NCBI GenBank assembly: GCA_030620095.1
Contig: JAUTXW010003402.1
Location: 472,501 to 536,500, forward strand
Direction of reading: 5' to 3'
DNA: 64,000 bases
Origin: Kuschelorhynchus macadamiae
Taxonomy: Eukaryota > Arthropoda > Insecta > Coleoptera > Curculionidae
Position 1 is the stretch's first letter. Each line of letters opens with the position of its first letter. Shown piece after piece: positions 28,725-41,196 of this stretch. The notes below the pieces were generated by a model, which did not search any database, was not told the origin of the DNA, and was given only the letters and a program-made list of their open reading frames with translations. A program made the position numbers and the translations under genes.

Positions 28725-30010
28725 TAAATAAGTGATCATTTTAGAGAAAAATGCCCGACCAAAATTCTCACCATCCTAAAAATAAAAAGTCTTAATTGAC
28801 AAGGCTATATTTTTGTGTTTTTCCAAAATAACGACATGAAAAAAATGTATGACACACAAATTACCAAAATAGTTACAGGAATTCATCAGCTTTCGAAAAA
28901 GATACAAATCTTATCAAATTTCTTAATAGTTGAATAAAAGAAGGGTCTTTAGGCATTCCAGGTAACAAATTTCCTAGAAACAAATATACACAAAACTGGT
29001 TTGGAGGAAACGATCGCGTGATGTTTTTTGTTTCTAACCGTTTATTTGACTTCGTGTGTATTCGTTTATTCCGTTTAAGTGTTCAAGGTCGAAAACGAAG
29101 CGCATTGCATAACCACAGTTTTGTATCAGTTTCATTTATCTCATAACTAAAGTATTTTCGGAATTATCTCCATTTGCAATGGCTGCTTACGAAAATGAAG
29201 AATATGCCAACATCATGTACTGTTATGGGTTTTGTGACAGTGACGCCGCTGCAGCTCGGAGAGAGTACCAAAGGTGTTTTCCAAACCGCCGTTTACCAGA
29301 CGTGAGCGTGTTTGGTACTACTTATCGGCGGATTCGAGAATAAGGCTCAGTTCATTGACACCAGCTTCAATGCAGACGAAAAGATTCTGGTCTAGAGTGC
29401 TTTCGTGCAGATCAACTATTTCTTCCCGGCAAGTCTCAACACTACTAGGTATAACATAGTGGAAAGCCTGATTCATTGCCCATACAGCACGACTTTACCC
29501 TTTTCACTAAACTCCAGTGCAAGCTCTTGAGGAAGGTGATCTGACGAGAAGGATCGATTTTTGCAGATTTTTAATTAACACCGACATTGAAAACCCAGAC
29601 TACCTGATAAAAATTCTTTGGACTGATGAGTCGAAATTCGACCGTGATGGTATCACAAATTTTCACAATAGCTACTATCGGGCCCGGAAGGGTAAAGACC
29701 CGAAACTAGCCAAAGAAATTTATTATTTTTCATGTTTTTTCATTTATTCTACAATTATAACTTTATCGAGTTGATCCAATTTAAAATGAAAATGAATAGG
29801 TTAGTCAAACATTACGCTTTGTGCTGATTTTTAAGAAAATTCTTGGAAAAGTTCATAAGATTTGTACCTTTTTCGAAAGCTGGTGAATTCCTATAGTCGA
29901 TATTTTGGAAAAACACACAAAAAAAAACTAAAGTCTAGTCACTTAAGACTGATTTCTGAGATAGTGGGAATTTCGTCGGGCATTTTTCCCTAAAATGATT
30001 GTTTGTTTAC
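28725..30010 (+). mobile_element. Mariner-like DNA transposon relic with long TIRs
   Basis: The left part (about 28735-28920: TTAGAGAAAAATGCCCGAC, TTTTTCCAAAATA, CAGCTTTCGAAAAAG) returns inverted at about 29840-30000 (CTTTTTCGAAAGCTG, ATATTTTGGAAAAA, GTCGGGCATTTTTCCCTAAA). The arms are over 150 bases. The interior encodes pieces of an IS630-Tc1-mariner-type transposase in plus orientation. Exact ends and target duplication not resolved. Confidence 0.7.
29179..29765 (+). pseudogene. Mariner-like transposase, N-terminal and first catalytic part
   Basis: From ATG at 29179 the frame reads MAAYENEEYANIMYCYGFCD then AAAARREYQRCFPNRRLPD, the helix-turn-helix start typical of insect mariner-like transposases. 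After stops and frame changes, 29517-29715 reads TRRIDFCRFL, ILWTDESKFDRDGITNFHNS and YYRA. WTDE supplies the first catalytic Asp. The second and third catalytic regions are missing, so the copy is truncated and dead. Confidence 0.75.
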
Positions 30011-30329
30011 CACACCTTCGCCAGCCCCCGCGGTGCGGGGGGCCCATGAGGTCATGGCAAATAAGGTCAAGGGAATTATGAGACTATGGATGACCTTTTT
30101 TTTAGTCATCATCATATATTTTCCGGCTATGCTTTGGGGGCTACATTTATTGACAAGTAAGTTTTGTCATCAGTTATTTTTCTGTTTTGAGAGACAGCCC
30201 TTTATCGAAAACCGCGGGAGGGCCCAAAATAGGGCCCCGAAATGAGTAGTATTCTTTATAAGTTTTTATCTTGAAGATGAGTCAAAAAATTTGAAAAAAA
30301 TATCAACTTTCCGATAACTCGGAAACCGC
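30011..30329. other. Unassigned stretch, G+C-richer patches
   Basis: A CCCCGCGGTGCGGGG near-palindrome (about 30028) and GAGGGCCCAAAATAGGGCCC (near 30209) look like ends of small DNA elements, but no duplication or partner could be confirmed. The 80-codon ORF here has no recognisable domain. Confidence 0.35.
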
Positions 30330-30605
30330 AACATTAACGATTGGACACCGTAATATTGTATTGTCATAACCAGATCTCAGTTAATTCCGATAACGGGAAA
30401 CGCTTTGTACTGTTTAGCATTATTTTCGTGCACCCTGTATAAGACATTCACGATTAAAGTCCATAACGTTATATTGTCAATTTATTTATGTTTATATACC
30501 AAATCTCAGGCAATTCCGATAACGGGACTGTTTTGTACTTTTTAGCGTTATTTTTTACGCGCTCAGTATAAGACATTAACAATTGGACATCATAATAACA
30601 GAGAT
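30330..30605 (-). repeat. Satellite-like repeat, about 2 units, inverted relative to 5640-6045
   Basis: The minus strand shows TTATACAGGGTGC, AATGCTAAA.AGTACAAA, CCCGTTATCGGAATT and a block ending near ATGGACT..AATCGTGAATGTC, repeated about every 130-140 bases. These words match the array at 5640-6045. The copies here are cleaner (ACCCTGTATAAGACATT on the plus strand). Confidence 0.75.
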
Positions 30606-31540
30606 ATCCTTTTTTAGTGATTTATTAATTTAGCCTCTAATTAAATACTTCTTTCAGATATTCCTGTTCTCTTTTTTGTCGAGAGAAATCTGGTAACCCT
30701 ATTTATACTACAATTTATATTAATTAATATTTATTATTAAAATAGTAACAAAGTAATGTTCCATACAATTAAATTTATCGTTAATTCCTTATATATTCTA
30801 CAGAATTGTACAATCAGAGTACATCATGCTACTTTATAATCAACCCTAGCAATTGAGTCATTTTGAGAAGATTGTATTAATCAATAGTACCATGAATATT
30901 TAACACACAATACTAGGTGGCGCTGCTGAATATTTTCAGGATATATAAGACACAACTGGCGCCATCAGGTGGCTTATATGTTATACAACTGTATTGGACA
31001 AGCAGGAAACTTTTAAAAAATTTACTGTAATTCGAATGACAATTTGCATTGGGTAGTAACTAGGGAATATTGTAGATGGAAAAGGTAGTATTACATTTTT
31101 AAGAATTTCAGAAATATGCTTGCGTAATATTTATCGTCAGGAATGTTTGTGCTAAGGCCGCCCTTTTTTTACCGAAACCCTTTTTTAAGTCTTTGAAAAT
31201 GGTTTTCTTACGACTATTTATAAAATCGATCCCCAACCAGATCTGAAATAGTTACTGAAAAAATTTATCTAGAAACAAGATAGAAGTCATTTTTTGAAAA
31301 GTATCTTATATTCTTTCAAAAAGATAGATTTAATCCAAAAGTAACTAAGTTTCTAATAACTATAAGTTACTTTTTAAATGTAATAATTTACTCTAACTGT
31401 TTTCTAGGTTTAACAAAGGTAGTATAACTATAATGTTATAGGTTACTTATTCTATAATATAACTTAACAACAGGGTGCTTACTAGGATATCAAAAACCTA
31501 TTATGGCAAATAAATTATCAACAAATATACGGCGGAGGTT
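30606..31540. other. Unassigned; possible AGTAACT-repeat element end
   Basis: No gene. About 31260-31460 contains TTTTGAAAAGTATCTT and repeated AGTTACTTT-like words that recur, inverted, near 34050-34230. This hints at ends of one large or two related elements. Confidence 0.35.
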
Positions 31541-31544
31541 ACTA

Positions 31545-32230
31545 CTTTATTAATGAAATCCGCATTCACTTCAGATAGTCAGGCGGCTCTTAAAGGCATC
31601 GATAAGCCCAGGATGAGCTCAGCTCTAGTCCAGGAATGCAGAGATGCACAAAGTGAGCTAGCAAGGTCAAAGGTGGTGAGATTAAAATGTGTCGAAGGCA
31701 ACGAGAAAGCGGATGAATTCGCCAGAAGCATATCGACGCTCCACTTCAATTCGCGGGACCAGAACCCTGTTTGGGTATAAGTAAAGAATACTGCTCGCGG
31801 GCTTTGAATAGATGGGCCTAGGAAAAGACAAATGAGAATTGGTCAAGGACGAACTACTGTAGACAGGCAAAAGAAATGCTACCCAACCCATGCGGATCTA
31901 AGGCAACTTGGTTGATGTCAAGGGGTCATCAGGTGATTGAGGAACTAATTGGCATTTTTACAGGACACTGTAAACTAAACAGGCACATGTACTAGCTGGG
32001 GTTAGCAAACAACCCTTGTTGTCCTAATTATGGGGCAGAGGAGCAGGATTCCTATCATCTTGTTGGCACGTGTGAAAGGTGAGCAAGACTATGCTGGAAT
32101 ACTTTCGGTGTTGAGTCCTTCTCCAAGGAAGAATTACAACATCTCGACTGGGGCAAGATGCTCTCCTTCATTAGATAGACGGGCTGCCTTCGTGAAGAAG
32201 TGGAGTGAGGTGGGTGGGACCGGGTAAAAT
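31545..32230 (+). pseudogene. LINE 3' fragment: RNase H domain and tail
   Basis: The frame at 31553-31780 reads TSDSQAALKGIDKPRMSSAL, VQECRDAQSELA, then CVEGNEKADEFARS. These are RNase H signatures of Jockey/I-type non-LTR retrotransposons (Asp of TSDSQ, and NEKADE). Downstream, after stops and shifts, weak matches to the usual tail appear: 31950-31990 GIFTGHCKLNRHM, 32010-32075 CCPNYGAEEQDSYHLVGTCE, and about 32140 LSFIR. It is 5'-truncated; no endonuclease or reverse transcriptase remains. Confidence 0.8.
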
Positions 32231-32234
32231 CATC

Positions 32235-34753
32235 AATCATAAATACTATTTTTTTCGTTTAATTGCTACATATAGGTAGTCACGCAAAACATATTAACCC
32301 ACCCCCGATGAAATCGCAACCCCCTAAATATACGAATTAGGTACAAGAACTTGGTTTCTACAATAGAGGTTTTGTACACTTTTACATAACATTAGCACTA
32401 TCGCCCTAGCAGCTGCTTTATGCTGACTCATGAGTGTCTAGCAAATTAACCCATACATAGCAGTAGCACACCTAGCAATACGCTAGTGAATCAAAACTGC
32501 AACTAAGACTAAAGACACTCATCAGTCAGCTTGAAGTAGTTGCTATAGCGATAGTACTGGTGTTTACGGAAAAACTTAATAGAACCGTTTTTTGTTTAAT
32601 TTTTTAGGAGCTTTTATTTTATATACCACCATATTTATCGAAATGAATTATTGAACAAAAATCAACTTACATATAGGGGTCGCGCTGTCATCAGAAGTCC
32701 TAGAATTTTTAATATTTTTCGTTACCCCCAAGTCTAATTTATTAAACTATTATTATCTCCTGGAGTATTAACTTTTAGATTTGTTTTCTTAAAAAAAATA
32801 ATATCTATTATCATCACTTCCTTGGTAATTACCGTGCTTATTTTTGTGAGGAGAAAGTTTACCAAGGGTAACAAAAAGGGATAAACCTAAGCGAAAGTGT
32901 TTCTTATATAACATTTGAAGTATTTAAAATTTAAAATTTGTTCAAATCTAAAAAACTTTAAATGCAAAGTATAAGTTTTTTCAAATGCCACTTCTGCACA
33001 TTTTTGGTTTAATTTATAAACGGTCACAAAAGCTTCAAATTTTCTTAAGTGTATCCTTTACTAAATTCTATTAATTTTCCTTTATATTTATTAACATATA
33101 TTAATTTTTCAATCCCTCTGTTTTTTATTTGCTGTAATCACAGAAGCTACAGAAAATAACACAACAGTAAGTAAATGAACAACAGCATATTACTTAAACA
33201 AAACTTTTAATATAGCCATTGTCGACAAGGATTTTTTTTACTCCAAAAATATAAAAAAACTACGTAACACACTCTACAACCTTTATATTTATCAATTTTC
33301 TCTACCTTATTAAGCAAGAACGTTTAATGGGAGTCCAGTTTATATTCAATATCCCTATACATTTATCCTTTAAGAAAAAAGTTTTAAAATTATACCCAGA
33401 ATTCAAAAAATAATTAATATACAGGGATTTTCATTTAAAAAATAAAACTTTTTGCTGCACTACTTTTTTGACTCACTTCTTTACGCGGAAATATTTTTAC
33501 ATGACGCGTAATTGGTCACTACATAATATTTCAAATTTGTTTTCTTGCCAAATTTAATCTATAAAGCATAAACAATGCAGTGTTGTTGACCTACCGTGTA
33601 CATACTAGTTAACTTCCTTTAAAATTTTTGTTACGTATCAAACTAACTTACTACCTAAACCCCACCTTTCTTTTTTGATTTTGACCTGTCAAGCAAAGCT
33701 TTTTAGCCAAAGAAGCCCCACCTACATCTTAATATTTATCACCTTTAGAAATTAATAAATTCGTAGAAAAACTCTATGTGTAAAAAGCAAACCAACTGCA
33801 CGTGACGTCTGGTTACTGCAAATCAAGTAACTAAGCTAAAGCTAACACCAATACATAACAATAGCTGCTATGTTTCCTTCTGATATCGAAGTAAAAATGG
33901 TAGAAGGGGTAGTAATAAAAATTGATGAAACTTTCGGAAAATGAAAAGGTGTCGACACCGATAAAGTTAAAGAGTGAGCGTGAATGTCAATAAAGCGTGA
34001 GAGCAAACTTTCGTTTTTTCTACGTGTTGCAATGTTTTTATAGGATTTATACGTTGAAGTTGACCAGACTGAGATACTTTTTGGTAACTAAAGTTTCTTT
34101 ATCGAATTAAAGTTACATTTTGTAACTAAAGATACTTTTCAAAAGTAACCGTTACAAGATACTTTTTCCATAATTAAAAAAGTAACTAGATTACTTCAGA
34201 GTAACTTATTAATTACTTTATTGCAACTTTGATAATAGATACTCTCAGCATTGTCCTCAACCCTAGCTTTGGGGTGCACTTTAAGTTAGAGCCTTCTCCG
34301 TTTACCGTCCGAACGCTGTCAAAGGAGGTTGATCTGCGTACAGAGACGAGGCTGCTTTATATGAAGTTATCCTAAGTCATCAGTTACACTAAGGAAATAT
34401 TGTCATGTAGGTACTCATGTATTTCCCCTTTTTGAAGCCGTTTGCCAAACCGAAAAGAATATAAACATTGTGAGGGTATAACATAATATGTATCCATTGG
34501 TTTTCTAGACAGTGCGGCCTAGACGCTAATATGGGAATGCTAGTATGATTACAATCTAAGATACTTCGCAAACCATAACACTGTCAAATTGTTTTGGGCG
34601 AAAAGATAAATAGGCATCTTCGATAACGAATAAGCTGATTACCTGGCTAGAGAGGGGTCATCAGCATATTATATTGACCCTGCGCCTGCTCTGGATCTGT
34701 CAAAAAGTCCATAACCTAAATTATACTTATAGCTACAGATCAGTGGCTTATAT
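32235..34753. other. Unassigned A+T-rich stretch
   Basis: No gene recognised. Repeated GTAACTAAAG / AGTAACT words at about 34080-34230 mirror 31260-31460. A minus-strand 60-codon ORF near 34389-34571 has no motif. Confidence 0.4.
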
Positions 34754-34761
34754 AAGGGGGG

Positions 34762-37326
34762 CAGGGGCGTGCGGTGAAATTTTAAGAAAGGGAAGCAATT
34801 TTTAGAAACTTATCTATTTGTAATGTAATTCGATTCTTCGATCATTTTTTGCAAATTCGTCAATGACGCCATCATAAAAACGTCGATGCTCCGACATATT
34901 TTGGAGTTTATTTTCAATGGACAACAGCGATGTATGCGAAAGTTTTTCCTGCCGCGTTGAATTTCTCACGAAATTTTTTATACGTTTAAGTGTTGAAAAA
35001 TTGCGTTCTACTGATGAACTTGTAGCAGGTATTGTCAATACTAATTCACACAATTTCGACACTTCGGTCTAGGCATCTTTCAGCTCCTTGTCTTTTAAAA
35101 ATAGCATTAGTTCCTTAGCGTTATTTTTTTCGCTAATGTCATCAGTTTCGTAAATCACTTTTAGTTCAGATCGCAGTAACACTCGGTCGAAGAACTGGCC
35201 ATAATGAAGAAGAAGAGATTTAAACGCATCTTCTGGAGAAGTTTTTCCTTTAAATGCATCAAAATTGCAGAGCTCGAGGAATTTAAAATCATTTAAACCG
35301 TTAAATCTATAGTTTATTTGTTGCTGAATTTGATCGATTATTTCATAAAAGAGGCGTCTGTATGATGTTTGAACATCTCCGATCTTGTCTGTTCGAAGAC
35401 GCTTGGCTTGTGCATCTATATTTAACGTCATCGTTTTCTCCCAAAATAGGTCAAAGTAATCTCTTTTTTGGCTTAACATGGACTTAAAATCATCCACTTT
35501 TTTTAGGCAAAAAGCAATATCATATGTTTTAGTTTGTAATATATTAAAAATATTGTCCGAGAATGGAAATATTTCTGAAAATATGTTCAACAAATAATTA
35601 AAATTAAAATCTCGTTTCAAACAGTCCAAAAACCCCCTAGAACTATTTATTTATTTAAGTCTCACGTTTCATTATTTTCTATTATATTCTCAAATAAATC
35701 AATCAGTGATTCACGATTTTCAAATACTTGGGTAATCGTTTGTGGACAATGGAGTCCAAAGCTTGTGTACGTTTTATTGATTTGGAAAAAAAGCAGCCAT
35801 GCAACTTAAAGTAACAAAAATACTTTACACTCTTTAATGTAATTGATGGACTGGGATAAAAGTAAATTTAATTTATGAGCAAAACAATGGACAAACACAG
35901 CACTTGGGAAAGTTTCTCGAACTTTAGCTTGCAGACCCCCTAATTGTCCTGCCATCACTGCAGTTCCATCAAGCTTTGAGCAACTAATTTTTTCTCTCAA
36001 TTAATTTCTTTAGTAACTACGGTATATAATGCATCTGCTGTACGATTTTCGGACACATTCTTAAAACCTAAAAATCGCTCCTGAATACTTCCGTCTGTTT
36101 TAACGTAGCGTATTAGTATAGATAATTAGCTAAAATTAGTGATATCAGCTGTTTCGTCCAGAGCAATAGCAATGAACCGCGCCTCGCCTATCTCCTGCTT
36201 AATTCTTTTTAGTATAATTATAAATGATTTTTTAAGCAATCCTCATATTTAGCCATTAAACTAAGTAAATCTTGAAAATTTCCTCTATTTGAAGAAACCC
36301 TTGTTTCATCATGACCTCTAAATCGTGCTGTCCGAGAAGACAAACAACATCGATAAGTCTTCTTAATATTTGCCTATTTTTATGGACTAGTTCATTGTGT
36401 TGGAGGTGACTAATTTACAATTATTTATTAAGGGCGTGTTCAATTCTGGTTTTGCCGAAGACTTTTTCTTTTATGATGGCCTGCAAATGCGCTTTGGACA
36501 TAATGTTTTACAGCTTTATGGAAATTGTTTAAATCGGAAAAAAACAGTTTTATTCCAGAGATCTTTTTCATTTTCAAAAAGTAAACATGGCCAACAAAAT
36601 AATTTACTTATATTTTCACACCCTGTTAGCCATTTAAATTGTTCGTATTGTTTTTCCGGATAAAAATGTCTAATACAGTTTTTTATTTTTGTGGTTAAAT
36701 TTTTCGTAGGCGGTTTTGCCCTTCCTTTGGAAATTATTTGAAGCTTATTAGCGAAGTTTAATGTTGAAAATCCCTTTATTATTAAGACACACATTACACA
36801 TTCACACACACTCTTCTTTCGAAATTCTCCAACATTTTCAACGGTATTACCGACATCCGAAGTTGACGGTATCTGCATATCCACGTCTGTATTGTTGTCT
36901 TCCATATCGCACCATGCACGACGCGACGGGACGTACGTATCATACAACACACGGATAGCCGTTCAAACAAAGAACCTACTCCAACGGTAGCTTCCGCCCC
37001 CACTTAAAGCACGCGATTGAAATGCAAAAATTGCAAGCAGCCGCTGGAAAGTTCAATAACCTCTGGCTCGATTCGCAGGAAATCAAGCATACAGGACTTG
37101 ACTGCAGAGAAGCTAGCGGCCCACATAGGTTCTATTCGATTTTGTGGCTCGGTCGCAGTCAAGGCCGCATTTATTATGGGCTTGATAATTAAGATAATAT
37201 TTTAGCATTTTTAATATAAACTAAATTAATGGTTTCCTATTTCAAAAATTACATTTTAGAAGATGTTTTTTATTTTTTTTTTCGGGAAGCACTGCTACCC
37301 TTGCTTCCATGGACTGCACGCCCCTG
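34762..37326 (-). mobile_element. hAT transposon with perfect TSD (ZMYM/DUF4371-like)
   Basis: Ends CAGGGGCGTGCGGT and ACTGCACGCCCCTG form terminal inverted repeats. Flanks 34754-34761 and 37327-37334 are both AAGGGGGG, a perfect 8-bp target duplication. The interior encodes a TTF-finger hAT transposase on the minus strand, broken in several places. Subterminal words near both ends (AAGGGAAGCAATTTTTA; GGGAAGCACTGCTACCC) are partly alike. Length fits a full-size element. Confidence 0.9.
34814..36950 (-). pseudogene. hAT transposase (TTF finger, DUF4371-like), broken
   Basis: Order on the minus strand: 36950-36516 has a likely start MEDNNTDVDMQIPSTSD and a TTF-type finger part (FKWLTGCENISKLFCWPCLLF). 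About 36400-36010 contains the first catalytic Asp region (ISVDETADITNFS) in shifted frames. 36000-35806 has LDGTAVMAGQLGGLQAKVRE, the TYDGA-like second catalytic region, and CFAHKLNLLL. 35629-35069 holds the middle domain. 35062-34814 has the dimerisation region TIPATSSSVERNFSTLKRIK. Stops near 35640, 36003 and 36120 make it a pseudogene. Confidence 0.85.
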
Positions 37327-37334
37327 AAGGGGGG

Positions 37335-37796
37335 GGGCGGTTGGGGATTAAAACTCCTCCGAAAGCCAATTTTACTTAAAGTAACATGACGTTTACTTAA
37401 ACTATTACGTAGAAAGCAAAAAACGATAACCTTTTTTTTAATTTCTTAATTTTTTATCATCCCCTTCCCCTAGATTGGTTGAAACCTTGATAATTTTAAA
37501 AGTTTGGAAAACTCCCCCCAGAGGCATTGTCTATTTACGTGTATACGTCCAAATATGTGAAAAATAGAAAGCAAGAATATTTTTTAATTATCTGATAATT
37601 TTAACGGAAATCTAATCATTTCATGTGCATTTTTCAAGGGAAAGTTTGGAACCCCACTCCCACAAATAATATTTGTATATGCCACTGGTACAGATGATTT
37701 CTTTACTTTTAAGTTTAACAGCGGTACAATTCAGGCAAAAATCTAGTTTTTACTAGACAACTGAAAAAGTTTGTGAAATGATATTAATAGCTTGCT
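37335..37796. other. Unassigned spacer
   Basis: Nothing recognised between the hAT target duplication and the probable pogo-like element. Confidence 0.4.
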
Positions 37797-38062
37797 ATAG
37801 AGTACCGTTAAACCGGGTGACTTTGAACAATATAAAATGTCTTTATTATTTTTTCTTAAGTTACTTATTATTTCCTGATGTCAATGTATGCAGACTTACT
37901 GTATTGAGACCAAAGGAATACAATTTTTTTACAATAAATGTCACATATTCGATATTTAGATAAAAACAAGTAAAAAAATGAGTGATCAAAGTTACTCAGC
38001 CAATCGGGGTATTTTTGGTCATATCAAATTTATACCATTAACAAGTAGTAGGTACACATATA

Positions 38063-38117
38063 GGTGAATATGATCACCTATAGGTGTACCTAACACCTAT
38101 AGGTGATCATATTCACC
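38063..38117. repeat. Perfect 25-bp-arm hairpin
   Basis: GGTGAATATGATCACCTATA GGTGT, a 5-base loop, then its exact inverse ending ATTCACC. It is followed by CCGGTTGAAAT and related to the GGGTGA.TTTGA words at the ends of the probable pogo-like element. Confidence 0.85.
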
Positions 38118-38209
38118 CCGGTTGAAATCGTGCAAGCAGATTTTTTTTAGGACTTTAATATTTGGCAGCTAACTTTCTAAAATAAAATCTTAATGTATCT
38201 ATAAATAAT

Positions 38210-39080
38210 TCCAAGCTGACTGCAGTTAACTTAGCAACACATTTGGGTATATTATTAGACACTGATCTTCGCTTCAAAGAATATTTAAAACAACTTCTGC
38301 AAAAGGCATATCTATCTGTAATACTGTTATATAATAATAGACACGTGTTAAATATTAATTTAAGAAAGAATCTTTGTGATTTACTAGTGTCTCATTTTAA
38401 TTATTGAGATACAATTTATGGATTTTGCCTTGAAAAGGAGAGTAGAGCTAGGATTCAAAAAGTGCAAAATTCTTGCATACGTTTTATATGTGGTATTAGG
38501 AAGTTTGAACACATTTCCCACTTATATAATGATATATACTGGTTAAAGATGCATGCTCGTAGGAATCTACACTTTTGTAACTTTTTAATTAAAGTTGTTA
38601 ATGACCCGTCTTCGCCTGCTTCTATCAGAGAACGTCTTATATTTCGTCATATTGTACATGATCTGAACGTAAAAAAAAGAGGATAAATTGACTATGCCGC
38701 ATTATCAGACTGCTATGTTTCAGCGATCTTTCTCTTATAATGCTGTTCAGCATTATAATTCGTTGCCATCTGCATTTTTAAATCTAAGCTCTCATATGTT
38801 TTAAATAAAATATGAAAAACACCTTTTGAATATGCAGAATGTGTATTAAACTAATTAAAATTTGGCTTTGCATTCAAATGACTTAAGAGTTTTATATTAA
38901 GCTAGTATTTTTTATGTTTTATATTACTACAAACATTTCCTCTCCTGGTTCAGTAGAGTAGCTATTATAGCTAGACTGCTCCAGGATTGGAGTGTACTAT
39001 AATACGAGATTTTGTAATTGTGTTTGCATATACATATTTAATAAAAAACATTTATTATTATTATTATTGTTATTATTATG
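38210..39080 (+). pseudogene. Non-LTR retrotransposon 3' fragment
   Basis: A frame reads THLGILLDTDLRFKEYLKQL near 38238, DLLVSHFNY near 38377 followed by a stop, then VQNSCIRFICGIRKFEHISH (38462 on) and YWLKMHARRNLHFCNFLIKV. This is the characteristic region after the reverse transcriptase domain of Jockey/CR1-type LINEs. The segment ends in a TTATTATTATTATTATTGTT tract at about 39050, a typical LINE 3' tail. Truncated and broken. Confidence 0.75.
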
Positions 39081-39264
39081 TGTTCTGGGGAACATTAATC
39101 AGGGTAAAAAACTTTATATTTTATTCTTTATTGTTTATTACAAAACTAAGCCAAAACATACATTTTGATAAACTAATTTAAGTTTAACTTACTTCTAGTA
39201 ATTAAATGATAAGATTTAATTAAAACCTACAAAACGAAATCTAAAAAATAACGTGTAACATGCA

Positions 39265-40310
39265 CTAATCCTTTATATCTACTATATTGTTGAATCTATA
39301 TTCAGATCTGTGTTCCGTTCCTCCTTTCTTAGGCTCAGGGAAAAGGCATACAATGTCTTCCTTTTTCACAACTGACCTATCTTTCTTTATAAACCAGTAA
39401 ATTTGGGTCTCCATTTTAATGCTTGGTTTCGTTCCCTTTATAACTATTTCATCTGGGAAAGAAATCATCTCTTCAATCCGACAAACATATCTATAGAATG
39501 TTGACATCCTCTTTCCTGCCGATTGAAATTTAAGCGTATATTGACCTGGCTTAATAACTTCATCAGCTACAATTATATATTCCGGCAACTCTGATTCTAC
39601 AGTCGTGTTTGATTCTGGTTGACTTTTTTCTGTTACGTCTACCTCATCTTCAGAAGAGCTGGTAGTTGTAGTAATTTTGACAGGTTCAAGTCTCAGTTTG
39701 TTCGTTTTTTATTCCCTGTTCATGTGTGTCAACTTTCTGTTTTTTTCTTATTTCATGAGCGTCTTGATCTGAAATTCTTTTTAGGACTCGGTTGGGGTCT
39801 AGCGGAAATATACAGTTGTCGCAAAGTCTGCGACATTATCCATGTTTCCAGAGTTAGCTTTAACAGCTTTGGGAAAGTCTCCTTTGGCAGAATTCCTCCT
39901 TTCGGATTTTCTATGTCCCACGGCCACACGCAATGCCATTTTCAAGGGCCCTAAAAGAAGCGACCTCGAGAAATTGTAACAAATGTGAGCTATAAGGCGG
40001 TAAGCAAACATTTTCCCCACACTTCTTCCTAGTATCGGCGCTCAAGTGGGAAGAGAGGTTGTTACCATTGTTACCAATCAATAATTTTCTTCCTGCAGGA
40101 CGTCTAACATGCGGTAGGAAAGAAGAATCAAACCAATCAGCCAAAGCTTCATCGTCAATCCATCCATGCTACGTTCCTGAAAACTCGTGCTGTTTGAGAA
40201 ATGAATCAAACTAATCGTCTCCTTCTGACGCCTGCCTTATGCTCATTCTACCATCAGCTACTGCTTGCAATGCATTTTCTAAAGCTTCCTCAGTAAAGTT
40301 CGTATACTGG
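39265..40310 (-). pseudogene. pogo/Jerky-like DDE transposase, internally deleted
   Basis: From about 40308 the minus strand reads YTNFTEEALENALQAV then ADGRMSIRQAS, a psq-type helix-turn-helix start. It passes almost directly, after a stop, to ALADWFDSSFLPHVRRPAG, RKLLIGNN and NLSSHLSAD, then VCLPPYSSHLLQFLEVASFR. This is the C-terminal half of a DDE_1 domain around its second catalytic region. The central part with the first Asp is missing. Frame breaks follow. 39588-39265 continues as an open 107-codon frame, probably the C-terminal tail. Confidence 0.7.
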
Positions 40311-40465
40311 CGTGAGCCGAGCTTGTATACGTGTGCTATTTTCTGTAAAAAAATACATGTTTAAACAGAATCTAAAAACCTATCAAACTATAAACTCGTC
40401 CGCCAAACCCGTAGACACACCCCTAGATTATAAACACAATGATCAAAGTCACCCCGCCAAACAAA

Positions 40466-41196
40466 ATCTTAACATCAAACTTACCTCAGTATTTTTTTAA
40501 AGATAATTTACCAGAAATGATGATCACATTTCGTGGGGAAAGTGATTCCATTTTGACACGGTCTAATCCCAAGAACCTTGATTTCTTAATTGACCACAGC
40601 CGTGAAAGCTTTCGTTCTATATTTATTGATTATACTTATAAAAAAAACACACTATATGTGATTTCCAGTGACAGCTCGTACTCTAAAATTTAGGGTCGAC
40701 CGAGGCTCAAAAGCGGTTTTACGGTGAGGGGGTAATGAGGTAATTACTACCCTCTCCGCTCATACCGGTCAAACATCATGTGTAATTTACATATTTTTAC
40801 GTGAAAATTACGATTAAAACTTGGCTACGAAACACTATAACACAAGAGCCACCTGTTGTATTGGGTTTCTTGCATATCCATTCAGGTAGAGTATTGATGT
40901 AAATATAAACAATGTAATTAATAAATTTTCTACAGGAAAAAAGTTTCACGTTATTCTATAACTATTTATTAGAGGTTGTTACGCATGTATGATAAACCAT
41001 AAGTATTTATGTTGTTCTCATACCATTTATAATAAAATATATTAACTAACTTTTATTTATATTAACCCCCTCCAGAAAGGTTTCCTAACATTACCCTTGA
41101 GGCCAATGTGGTATTCATTGGTGCCGCGTCCAAATATGGTTTAATACTAGTTTTCGTTTATTTTTTCAATGATAATTAGGTAGGTACAGGGTTATT
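40466..41196. other. Unassigned spacer
   Basis: No gene recognised. A GGTAATGAGGTAATTACTACC near-palindrome lies near 40730. Confidence 0.4.

Larger units (their letters stand above)
37797..40465 (-). mobile_element. Probable pogo/Jerky-like element with LINE insertion
   Basis: CGGGTGACTTTGAACAAT near 37815 and, inverted, ATGATCAAAGTCACCCCG near 40439-40456 resemble terminal repeats of pogo/Jerky-like DNA elements. Between them lie a decayed DDE transposase on the minus strand (39265-40310) and a LINE fragment (about 38210-39080). A subterminal hairpin sits at 38063-38117. The boundaries and the idea of one element are inference. Confidence 0.45.
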
